From NCBI RefSeq assembly GCF_907164575.1, contig NZ_CAJQYY010000005.1, positions 1-64,000 on the forward strand: a DNA stretch of 64,000 nucleotides, written 5' to 3'. This document shows, one piece after another, positions 56,826 through 64,000 of this stretch. This DNA is from Paraburkholderia gardini (GTDB lineage: Bacteria > Pseudomonadota > Gammaproteobacteria > Burkholderiales > Burkholderiaceae). Position numbers and translations under genes: made by a program. Within the stretch, counting starts at the first letter, position 1. Each line of letters opens with the position of its first letter. Under the pieces are notes generated by a model, which ran no database searches, was not told the origin of the DNA, and saw only the letters and a list, made by a program, of their open reading frames with translations.

Positions 56826-59800
56826 ATTTCGGTCAATGGATGCAACGGCATCGACGTTCGCTGCTGTTCGTGATCGCGCTGCTCGCGATCGCTGGCGCGC
56901 TCACTGCGTTTCGCCTGCCGATCTCGCTGTTTCCGAACGTCGCGTTTCCGCGCGCGGTGGTTTCGCTCGATGCCGGCGACCGCCCCGCCGAACAGATGAC
57001 GACGCTCGTCACGATGCCCGTTGAAGAAGCGCTGCGCCGCGTGCCGGGCGTGCGTGACGTCGAATCGAAAACAAGCCGCGGCACGGCCGAAATCTCGATC
57101 AATTTCGACTGGGGCACGGACATGGCGCAGGCCACGTTGCAGGCGCAGTCGGCGATCAGCGAGATTCTGGCGACGCTGCCGCCGGGCACGTCGATGCAGG
57201 TTCGCCGGATGGACCCGACGGTGTTCCCGGTGCTGGCCTACAGCCTCACCTCGAACCAGCAGTCGCCGTCGGCACTTCACGATCTCGCGCAGTTCCAGAT
57301 GCGTCCGCTGCTGTCGTCGGTCGAAGGCGTGGCGCGCGTCGATATCACCGGCGGCGCGCAGGACGAATTCGAAGTCGCGATCGACCCTGCCCGGCTCGCC
57401 GCGTACAAACTCTCGCTCGCCGACGTGTCGAAGGCGATCGGCGCGAGCAATGTACTGATGGCGACCGGCCGTATCGAAGACCACGACAAGCTGTATCTCG
57501 TGATCGCCAACACGACCGTCACGCAGATCGCCGAACTGAAGAACGTGGTCGTCTCGGCGAACGGCGCATCACAGGTTCGTCTTGGCGACGTCGCCAGCGT
57601 GCAGCAGGGCGTCGTGCCGCAATGGATGCGCGTCACCGCCGACGGCCAGGACGCCGTTCTCGTCAACATCTTCCAGCAGCCAGGCGCGAACAGCGTCGCG
57701 ATGGCGAGAGCGATCCGCGCGAAACTCGCGGACTTTCAGCATCAGATGCCGCCCGGCGTCCATCTTGCGAACTGGTACGACCAGAGCGAACTCGTCATCG
57801 CGTCCGCAACCAGCGTGCGCGACGCGATCATGATCGGCGTCGTGCTCGCGGCATTCACGCTGTTCGCGTTCCTGCGCAACTGGAAAATCACGGCGATCGC
57901 GGTCGCGCTCGTACCGGTCGTGATGGCCGCGACGATCCTGCTGCTCGACGTGTTCGGCATGGGCTTTAACATCATGACGCTCGGCGGAATGGCGGCGGCA
58001 GTGGGCCTCGTGATCGACGATGCGATCGTGATGATCGAGCACATCGTCAGACGCATGCGCGAAGCGGGCGCGTACAGGTTTCACGGCCGTGTCATGACGG
58101 CGGCGCTCGAATTCACGCGGCCGCTTGCCGGATCGTCCGCGGCGACGCTGATCATTTTCGTGCCGCTCGCGTTTCTGTCCGGCGTCACGGGTGCGTTTTT
58201 CAAGGCGCTGTCGATCACGATGGCAAGCGCGCTGTTCATTTCGTTCCTCGTCACGTGGCTGGCGGTGCCGATCCTGTGCGACCACTGGCTCAAGCCGAAA
58301 GACGCCGAGGAGCACCGCGAATCGCGCTTCGCACTATGGATGAACCATCGTTACGCGTGGCTGATCGAGCATGTCACCACGCGCCCGCTGCTGGTGCTCG
58401 TCGGACTGGTTCCACTCATCGTGGTCGCTGCATTTGCATTTACCCGCGTCGGCAGCGGCTTCATGCCGACGATGGACGAAGGCGGTTTCGTGCTCGACTA
58501 TCACACGGAACCGGGCACTTCGATCACCGAAACCGACCGGCTGATGCGGCAGGTCGAAACGATCATCCGCGCGAATCCGAACGTCGCGACGTATTCGCGT
58601 CGTACTGGTGCGGGTCTTGGCGGCGATCTTCAGGAACCGAATCGCGGCGACTTCTTCGTGCGGCTCAAATCGGGCAGCCGCGAACCGATCGCAACGGTCA
58701 TGGAAGAGATCCGCTCGAAGATCGAAACCCAGGTGCCCGGCGTCAGCATCGAACTGGCACAACTGATGGAAGATCTGATCGGCGACCTCACCGCAGTGCC
58801 GCAACCTGTGCAGATCAAGATCTACTCCGACGATCAGGCGACGCTCGACGCCACCGCAAGAAAAGTAGCCGCGAACATCGGCAAGATTCAGGGTGTGGTC
58901 GATGTGAACGACGGCATCAATCCGGCCGGTGACGCACTGGAACTGCACATCCGGCCCGACGCGGCCGCGGCGGAAGGCATGGACCCGCAGTCGATCGCGC
59001 AGGCGGTGTCTGACATGGTGCAAGGTAGCGTCGCGACGCAGTTCCAGAGCGGCCCCAGAACCGTCGGCGTGCGCGTACGGGTTGCCGGCGCGCTCACGCT
59101 TACCGATACGCAACTCGGCGAGTTGCAGATCCGCGCGCCGGACGGCCATCTGTTCGCGCTTAAACGCGTGGCCGACCGCGTGACCGTGACGGGACAGCCC
59201 GAGATCAGCCGCGACAATCTCAAGCGCATGGTTGCGGTCACGGCACGGATCGACGGCCGCGACCTGGGCTCGACCATCGCCGATGTGCAGAGGACCCTGG
59301 CCGATCCGGATCTTTTGCCGAAGGGCATGTATTACGAACTGGGCGGCCTGTATCAGCAACAACAGATCGCGTTCAAGGGACTGCTCACGGTGTTCGGTGC
59401 GGCGGTCGCGCTGGTGTTCGGCCTGCTGCTGTTTCTTTACGAACGCTTCCGCGTCGCGATCGCCGTCATGGCCATGCCGCTGCTGGCGACGGGTGCCGTT
59501 TTCATCGGCCTGTGGGTGACCGGCATCGAACTCAACATTTCCGCGATGATGGGCATGACGATGATCATCGGTATCGTGACGGAAGTGGCGATCTTCTACG
59601 TGTCGGAACTGCAGGGGCTCGTGCGCGATGAAGGCGTGCCGTTCGAAACCGCGCTGGTTCAGGCGGGACGCAACCGTCTGCGGCCGATCGCGATGACGAC
59701 GATCGCCGCGATTCTCGCGTTGCTGCCACTTGCATTCGCGCTCGGCCAGGGTTCGGCGATGCAGCAGCCGCTTGCTGTCGCGATCATCTCCGGGCTGATC

Positions 59801-59899
59801 GTGCAATTGCCGCTGGTGCTTTTGCTGCTGCCAGTGCTGCTGCAACTGCTGATGAAGCAACGCAAGCCTGCTGAAGGAAAACCTTCGGAACCCGTTTGA
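56822..59899 (+). CDS. RND-family efflux transporter permease
   Basis: This 1025-residue inner-membrane proton antiporter has 12 membrane segments and two large periplasmic loops. The TM4 motif GLVIDDAIVMIEHIVRRM carries the paired Asp used for proton relay, as in HAE1-type pumps; the metal-pump motif of CusA/CzcA is not seen. The N-terminal FRLPISLFPNVAFP and the C-terminal region (GMTMIIGIVTEVAIFYVSEL) fit the family. The substrate is not evident. A terminator follows. Confidence 0.93.
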   Translation: MNFGQWMQRHRRSLLFVIALLAIAGALTAFRLPISLFPNVAFPRAVVSLDAGDRPAEQMTTLVTMPVEEALRRVPGVRDVESKTSRGTAEISINFDWGTDMAQATLQAQSAISEILATLPPGTSMQVRRMDPTVFPVLAYSLTSNQQSPSALHDLAQFQMRPLLSSVEGVARVDITGGAQDEFEVAIDPARLAAYKLSLADVSKAIGASNVLMATGRIEDHDKLYLVIANTTVTQIAELKNVVVSANGASQVRLGDVASVQQGVVPQWMRVTADGQDAVLVNIFQQPGANSVAMARAIRAKLADFQHQMPPGVHLANWYDQSELVIASATSVRDAIMIGVVLAAFTLFAFLRNWKITAIAVALVPVVMAATILLLDVFGMGFNIMTLGGMAAAVGLVIDDAIVMIEHIVRRMREAGAYRFHGRVMTAALEFTRPLAGSSAATLIIFVPLAFLSGVTGAFFKALSITMASALFISFLVTWLAVPILCDHWLKPKDAEEHRESRFALWMNHRYAWLIEHVTTRPLLVLVGLVPLIVVAAFAFTRVGSGFMPTMDEGGFVLDYHTEPGTSITETDRLMRQVETIIRANPNVATYSRRTGAGLGGDLQEPNRGDFFVRLKSGSREPIATVMEEIRSKIETQVPGVSIELAQLMEDLIGDLTAVPQPVQIKIYSDDQATLDATARKVAANIGKIQGVVDVNDGINPAGDALELHIRPDAAAAEGMDPQSIAQAVSDMVQGSVATQFQSGPRTVGVRVRVAGALTLTDTQLGELQIRAPDGHLFALKRVADRVTVTGQPEISRDNLKRMVAVTARIDGRDLGSTIADVQRTLADPDLLPKGMYYELGGLYQQQQIAFKGLLTVFGAAVALVFGLLLFLYERFRVAIAVMAMPLLATGAVFIGLWVTGIELNISAMMGMTMIIGIVTEVAIFYVSELQGLVRDEGVPFETALVQAGRNRLRPIAMTTIAAILALLPLAFALGQGSAMQQPLAVAIISGLIVQLPLVLLLLPVLLQLLMKQRKPAEGKPSEPV

Positions 59900-59914
59900 T
59901 CTGGCGTAGTGCAG

Positions 59915-59940
59915 GCGGACCCGCTAAAGGGTCCGCATTT
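59915..59940 (+). terminator. Terminator of the RND efflux operon
   Basis: GCGGACCC and GGGTCCGC form an 8-bp stem with GCTAAA as loop, followed by ATTTGT. The T-run is short. Confidence 0.6.
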
Positions 59941-59970
59941 GTACTTTCGGTTATCGCGACATCCACAGGC

Positions 59971-59998
59971 AAAAAAAAGGGCGCCACACGGCGCCCCT
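59971..59998 (-). terminator. Terminator of the DUF4148 gene
   Basis: On the minus strand GGGCGCC and GGCGCCC enclose GTGT and run into eight T residues. It is strong. Confidence 0.9.
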
Positions 59999-60021
59999 TC
60001 TTTTCACATCAAGCGAAACGC

Positions 60022-60342
60022 TCAATGACGCGAATACAACGAGTGCCCGGCTACGTCATGGGAAACGCTGGCCGGCTGACCCGATTGCTCTGAACCATTT
60101 GTCGCGGGACCGTAATCGACATTCCCCGCCGGTGCGACGTTAGACGCGACTGCATGCGCGGACCGGTCGAACCGCGGGTAATGCACTTTCGACTGATGCA
60201 GCTCACCAGACTGCTCTGCCTGCACGAGCTGCGCGCGAACGGTATCACGGGTGACCGGATAGTTGCCGCCATCCTGAGCGAACGACACAACGGGAACAAT
60301 CAGCGCACCTGCGACGACAAGCGATGAGATAAGGGCTTTCAT
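60022..60342 (-). CDS. DUF4148 family exported protein
   Basis: The 106-residue protein has an N-terminal signal peptide (SSLVVAGALIVPVVSFA). The typical DUF4148 start is followed by NYPVTRDTVRAQLVQAEQSGELHQSKVHYPRF, the diagnostic segment of the family, and a hydrophilic tail. Such small periplasmic proteins are abundant in Burkholderiales, with no known function. AAGGAG precedes the ATG. It has its own CTTAAG-type promoter box upstream and a strong terminator downstream, so it is a single-gene unit. Confidence 0.9.
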   Translation of the reverse strand: MKALISSLVVAGALIVPVVSFAQDGGNYPVTRDTVRAQLVQAEQSGELHQSKVHYPRFDRSAHAVASNVAPAGNVDYGPATNGSEQSGQPASVSHDVAGHSLYSRH

Positions 60343-60394
60343 GCGAGTTCTCCTTGAACATGACCGCCCGGATAATCCGGACGATACATGCGAC

Positions 60395-60427
60395 AGGATA
60401 AGGAGCGAATCCTTAACTAACCCTTAG
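60395..60427 (-). promoter_or_regulatory. CTAAG/TTAAG box with -10, promoter of the DUF4148 gene
   Basis: On the plus strand CTTAA (60412-60416) and CTTAG (60423-60427) have an 11-bp period. On the minus strand TATCCT (60400-60395) follows 11 bp after the TTAAG half-site. The start would be near 60388, 46 nt before the ATG. Confidence 0.6.
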
Positions 60428-60536
60428 ACGTCATGGCGAAACAGAAACTTCCAGAACCCGAAGGTTGACTGGAAGTTGTGACCCTGAAATAACGCTTACG
60501 ACCTGACCCTAACCTTAAACCACTGCGTCGTTTTAG

Positions 60537-60552
60537 CTTAAGCGATGCTTAA
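60537..60552. promoter_or_regulatory. Second CTTAA-N6-CTTAA box, distal to the DUF4148 gene
   Basis: CTTAA at 60537-60541 and 60548-60552 have an 11-bp period. A further CTTAA lies at 60514-60518. No -10 hexamer sits at the proper distance on either strand, so this may be an accessory site. The surrounding gap 60428-60644 holds no gene. Confidence 0.45.
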
Positions 60553-60644
60553 AACGCGTGTGGATGGCGGTCGCGGGTTCAAGCTGGTTTTTTGCACCCG
60601 AGGCGCGCCTCTTTCATGACATCGGGGAAACGTTGCTGAAAACA

Positions 60645-61358
60645 CTAGCTTGGCATCGCAACAGCGCCACCGGCAAAGACTTCGCGCGGCTCTTCTTCGC
60701 GAAGGATGTAGCCAAGACCGCGCAAGGTCATGATTCTCGCGCTCGAATGGGCAAGGTGCTTGCGCAGGCGGTGAATGTAGATATCGATCGCATCGGCGCT
60801 CGGCTCGTCGTCGAGGTTGAAGACGCTGTCCATCAGCGCCGCCTTCGAAACCGTCTTGCCCTGTCTGAGAATCAGCGTTTCGAGAATCGCGTGCTCGCGA
60901 CGGCGTAACGGTAACGGTTCACCGTGCAGCATGAACTCGCGCGTGTCGAACAGGTAGTGCAGATCGCCGCAGTCGAGATGCTGTCCCTTGTCACCCGCAG
61001 CCTGCCGCCGTATCAGCGCCTTGATGCGCGCGACCAGCTCGCGTGCATCGAACGGCTTGACGACGTAATCGTCCGCGCCCGCCGAGAAACACGCGACCTT
61101 GTCGTCGGTCGAGCCGTTAGCGGTCAGCATCAGCACGGGCACGGTGTCGCGCTTGCGGCGCAGACGTGCAAGCACATCCTTGCCGCCGATGCCGGGCAAT
61201 CGCAGATCGAGCAGCACCGCGTCGTAGTGCTGCAGGCCGAGCAGCGTTTCGGCGCGTTCGCCGTCCTGGGCCCAGTCCAGTGCGAAATTCTCGACCTGCA
61301 TGAGGTTGATCACCCAGCGCGCGAGATCGGCGTCGTCTTCGACAAGCAGCAGCTTCAT
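60645..61358 (-). CDS. OmpR-family response regulator (TctD-like), system C
   Basis: The 237-residue regulator has a receiver domain with EDDAD pocket, phosphoacceptor D51 (AVLLDLRLPGIGG), the Lys in YVVKPFDARE and a winged helix with TLRGLGYILREEE. It extends about 15 residues beyond the usual C-terminal end. It lies after its kinase gene with 4-bp overlap. Its relation to TctD rests on its kinase partner and on its own sequence style. Confidence 0.9.
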   Translation of the reverse strand: MKLLLVEDDADLARWVINLMQVENFALDWAQDGERAETLLGLQHYDAVLLDLRLPGIGGKDVLARLRRKRDTVPVLMLTANGSTDDKVACFSAGADDYVVKPFDARELVARIKALIRRQAAGDKGQHLDCGDLHYLFDTREFMLHGEPLPLRRREHAILETLILRQGKTVSKAALMDSVFNLDDEPSADAIDIYIHRLRKHLAHSSARIMTLRGLGYILREEEPREVFAGGAVAMPS

Positions 61359-62875
61359 GTCTCTTCCTTCGTGCTATCCGCGCGTGGCGCGGCCTGCCAT
61401 GGACGCATCTCGACGGTCGCCACGAGACCGATGCCCTTCTCGCCTGATTCAAGCACGACGGTACCGCCCTGCCGCAGCGCGATCTCACGCACGATCGGCA
61501 AACCGAGGCCGGTGCCGTCCGCGTGGCTCGACGCGCGATAGAAGCGTTCGAAAACGCGTGCCTTCGCGTCAGCCCTGATCCCCGGGCCATTGTCGATCAC
61601 GCGCAGGATCACGCAGTCCGGTGAACGGTGCGCCTGCACGGTCACGCGGCCGCCCGTCTGCGTATAGCGCAGCGCGTTGTCCACCAGATTGGTGACGAGC
61701 GCCGTGGTCAACGCTTCGTCACCGGTGACGTACAGGCTGTCCTCGAGCTCCGCCCCCAGGTCGATCTCGCGCGCCTGCGCGAATGCGATCAGTGCTTCGA
61801 GCACGCTGGCGATCAGCGCGACCAGATCGACGCACTCTTCCGTGTGGGACGGCGCCGCCGATTCCGCCTGTGCGAGCAACAGCAGCTTGTCGGTCAGCGT
61901 CGTCATCCTGCGGCTGCTCTTGTGCATGCCGGCAAGCGCTTCGGTTAGCCGCGCGTCACGGCTTTCACATTGCCGCGCGAACTGGATCTGTGCGTCGAGC
62001 AGCGTGAGCGGCGTGCGCAACTGATGCGCGGCGTCGGAGATGAACTGCCGCTGCATCACGGTCTGCTGGCCCATGCGCGCAATACACTGGTTGATCGCAT
62101 CGACGATCGGGCGCAGTTCGACGTGAAGCCGCGCGACGCGCAGCGGTTGCAGCTGCGACGGATTTCTGTCGGCAACGTCGTCCTTCACCTTCATCAACGG
62201 CCGTAGTTCGAACGTGAGTCCAAGATAGACAAAGACCATCGCCAGCAGCAACGTCAACACCTCGCCGAAAAGCTGCGGACGCAGCAACTGCCAGACCATC
62301 GCATCGCGCGAGGCCTCCGTCTTCGCGACGGCAACGACGACTTCCTCCGTGCGTCCCGAGTCGTACAGCTGACGCACGTAGGCCGCGGCGCGCACGGGGC
62401 GGCCGTCGTCGAGACGCGTTGAATACAGCACAGGGACGGGATCCATGCCACGTGGCAACGGCAGTTCGGTGCCGCCCGCAAGCAGCTGGTGCGCGCTTGT
62501 CTCGACGCGGTAATACACACTGTCTTGCTCCGGCGATTCGAAGAGTTCCAGCGCGGCGGGGGGAATCTGCACCGCGACCGAGCCGTCATTCCAGTCGATG
62601 TCTTCGCCGATGATCCGCATCGACGAAGCAAGCGCGTTGTCCTGCACGAGATCGGCTGTCGCCATTGCGTTGCGAAACGAGATCACTCCCGATATCGACA
62701 CGAACGCCGCCAGGGGCAGCAGCAGCCACCACAACAGCCGGCCGCGCAGGCTTCCCGGAAACACGGCGCGGCGTTCCTCCCTGTCTGTCGCGCGCGCAGC
62801 GGGGCGCAGGCGCGCGGCGGACGCCGCCATGGCTGCGCCGACGATTCGCCCGGCGTAGCCGAAGGCGTGGTTCAT
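61355..62875 (-). CDS. Sensor histidine kinase (TctE-like), system C
   Basis: This inner-membrane kinase has 506 residues. Membrane segments lie near residues 47-66 and 205-225, enclosing a periplasmic domain of the 2CSK_N type (RIIGEDIDWNDGSVAVQIPPAALELFES). A HAMP-like region follows, then the H-box (H284 in AHQLRTPLTLLD), the N-box and glycine boxes (DNGPGI, GTGLGLPIV). The N-terminal domain is that of tricarboxylate sensors; the ligand of this one is unknown. It is the first gene of the kinase-regulator pair, reverse of the order in systems A and B. Confidence 0.9.
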   Translation of the reverse strand: MNHAFGYAGRIVGAAMAASAARLRPAARATDREERRAVFPGSLRGRLLWWLLLPLAAFVSISGVISFRNAMATADLVQDNALASSMRIIGEDIDWNDGSVAVQIPPAALELFESPEQDSVYYRVETSAHQLLAGGTELPLPRGMDPVPVLYSTRLDDGRPVRAAAYVRQLYDSGRTEEVVVAVAKTEASRDAMVWQLLRPQLFGEVLTLLLAMVFVYLGLTFELRPLMKVKDDVADRNPSQLQPLRVARLHVELRPIVDAINQCIARMGQQTVMQRQFISDAAHQLRTPLTLLDAQIQFARQCESRDARLTEALAGMHKSSRRMTTLTDKLLLLAQAESAAPSHTEECVDLVALIASVLEALIAFAQAREIDLGAELEDSLYVTGDEALTTALVTNLVDNALRYTQTGGRVTVQAHRSPDCVILRVIDNGPGIRADAKARVFERFYRASSHADGTGLGLPIVREIALRQGGTVVLESGEKGIGLVATVEMRPWQAAPRADSTKEET

Positions 62876-63050
62876 TGCGTTGTCTCCGATCTGTCCCGGG
62901 GCGGGTTGGCGTCTTTCAGACGTTTTTCCCGGGCAGTCTAGCCGCGCGAACCCTTCTCAATGCTTTCGCGCTTCCATATTTCGCGCGTAATCCGGGTTTG
63001 TCCTGAGTGCGAAAACGCCCTTGCGGCAACGATTTGCCCGCCGCCCGGCT

Positions 63051-63890
63051 TCAATCCTGCTGCCTGATCCGCGAAATCGCGCGCAACGCCTCGGGCGTGG
63101 CAGTACCGAATCCAAAGAACTCAAGATAAGCCGGGATCATTTCGAACAGCATGTCGGTGCCGACCTGCACAGGGCATCCCTTGTCCTTCGCCGCGCGCAG
63201 AAGCGGCGTGTATTCGGCCTTCATCACGACCTCGCCAACGAACGTGGTGGGTGCGATGCGGTCGATGTCGAACGGCATCGGATCGCCGTCTTTCATGCCA
63301 AGCGGTGTCGCGTTGACGATCAGATCGAAGCCCGCTGGGTCTCTGGAACCCGTGGTCACGACAAGTTGCGGATAGTGTTTGCGCAGACGGTCCGCAAGCG
63401 CCTCGACCGATGCTCCGGCCGTGTCGAACAGCGCCATTTCCGCGACGCCCGCGCCGGCGAGCGAAGCTGCAATCGCCGAACCCACGCCGCCGCTGCCGAG
63501 CACCAGCACGCGCGCGCCCTTCAGCGCACGCCCCTTGCGCTCGACCCCGCGCACGAAGCCCGCGCCATCGAACTGGTCGCCGAGCAGCGTGCCGTCCTCG
63601 CGCTTCAGGATCGCGTTGCAGGCGCCCGCGATGGCGGCGGTCGGCGTCACTTCGTCGACGAGGCTCACCGTCGTGACCTTGTGCGGCATCGTGACGAGCG
63701 CGCCGCGGATATTGGACATGCGAAACAGCAACGGAAGAAACGCGACGTAGTCCTCGGGCTTCACGCCCATCGGCATCACGATGGCATCGATGCCGTTTTT
63801 CTCGAACCATGGGTTATAGATCAATGGCGCCTTGAACGCCTCCGTCGGATAGCCGATGTGTGCAACAAGCGTCGTTTTTCCGCTGATCAT
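63051..63890 (-). CDS. Shikimate dehydrogenase-like protein (AroE paralogue)
   Basis: The 279-residue NAD(P)-dependent oxidoreductase has the AroE fold: catalytic Lys K71 in VTMPHK, DG in the substrate-binding loop GDQFDGAGF, and a Rossmann motif GSGGVGSA. The ATG at 63890 has AAGGAG 8 nt upstream. The shikimate-binding serines of the N-terminal S-x-S motif are absent (IGYPTEAFKAPLIYN in place of IGNPIxHSxSP), so its substrate may not be shikimate. It could be a quinate/shikimate catabolic or other hydroxy-acid dehydrogenase. Confidence 0.85.
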   Translation of the reverse strand: MISGKTTLVAHIGYPTEAFKAPLIYNPWFEKNGIDAIVMPMGVKPEDYVAFLPLLFRMSNIRGALVTMPHKVTTVSLVDEVTPTAAIAGACNAILKREDGTLLGDQFDGAGFVRGVERKGRALKGARVLVLGSGGVGSAIAASLAGAGVAEMALFDTAGASVEALADRLRKHYPQLVVTTGSRDPAGFDLIVNATPLGMKDGDPMPFDIDRIAPTTFVGEVVMKAEYTPLLRAAKDKGCPVQVGTDMLFEMIPAYLEFFGFGTATPEALRAISRIRQQD

Positions 63891-63965
63891 CGCGGTGCTC
63901 CTTGAAGATGGGTCGTGCTGGATCTCAATGCTAGCAGGCCGCACATCGCCGGGCGGCCAGACGGT

Positions 63966-64000
63966 TCAGGCGCGTTCGTAATGCACAGCGAGCCAGAACG
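63966..64000 (-). CDS. Possible C-terminal end of an upstream gene, cut by the window edge
   Basis: A minus-strand frame at the window edge reads FWLAVHYERA and stops at 63966. It has 75 bp to the next gene start. Only about eleven codons are visible, so it is listed as partial and tentative. Confidence 0.25.
   Translation of the reverse strand, partial: FWLAVHYERA

Overview
The window is chromosomal DNA of a high-GC betaproteobacterium of the order Burkholderiales, most like Paraburkholderia, Burkholderia or Caballeronia. This rests on the lipoyl-bearing dihydrolipoyl dehydrogenase beside aceE/aceF, the sigma54/NtrC-type glnA-ntrBC locus, the hopanoid tail genes hpnJ/hpnI, a DUF4148 protein, a YadA-type trimeric autotransporter and very high third-position GC. 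The species cannot be fixed from sequence alone. I see no prophage, insertion sequence, CRISPR array or rRNA. Coding density is high and the only clearly AT-rich, atypical stretch is the promoter region of the adhesin (about 31.3-31.7 kb).

Layout. 0.1-6.5 kb (minus): pyruvate dehydrogenase genes aceE-aceF-lpdA, with a structured aceF/lpdA spacer. 6.8-9.9 kb (plus): a PAS histidine kinase and a FixJ/LuxR-type regulator. 10.1-12.6 kb: an exported DUF3300-DUF2950 pair behind a near-consensus sigma70 promoter. 12.8-19.3 kb: folD, prlC, codA, initiator tRNA-Met, a small unknown gene and xthA. 19.4-26 kb (minus): an S9 peptidase, then glnA-ntrB-ntrC with a sigma54 promoter and two NtrC sites upstream of glnA. 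26.4-31.1 kb: rhodanese, CinA-like and EI24-like proteins, a sterol-desaturase-family protein and a YVTN beta-propeller. 31.7-33.7 kb: trimeric autotransporter. 33.7-42.9 kb: hrpA and argA, divergent across 23 bp with one shared palindromic -10, then yggX, a ProP-type transporter behind a long leader, and a phosphodiesterase. 42.9-45.9 kb: three unknown exported or membrane proteins.

The most interesting part is 45.5-62.9 kb. Three OmpR-family two-component systems lie here, together with the hopanoid tail operon hpnJ-hpnI-hpnL, a complete tripartite RND efflux operon (outer membrane factor, adaptor, pump) and a DUF4148 protein. hpnJ-hpnI-hpnL sits between two QseBC/PmrAB-like systems. Four promoters in this stretch share one architecture: two CTTAAG-like half-sites on an 11-bp period, followed 10-11 bp later by a -10 hexamer. 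These promoters precede a small membrane protein, hpnJ, the middle response regulator itself and the DUF4148 gene. The triple box between that regulator and the efflux operon lies in both promoters. I infer a local envelope-defence regulon in which a PmrA/QseB-like regulator co-controls hopanoid head-group synthesis, efflux and small envelope proteins.

Start codons were moved downstream from the longest reading frame wherever a Shine-Dalgarno sequence, signal peptide or overlap with the upstream gene supported it. Several starts are GTG or TTG (DUF3300, hpnI, proP, the outer membrane factor). A few genes (hrpA, argA, the 6.8-kb kinase) have a -10-like hexamer almost touching the start and no Shine-Dalgarno, so they may be leaderless.
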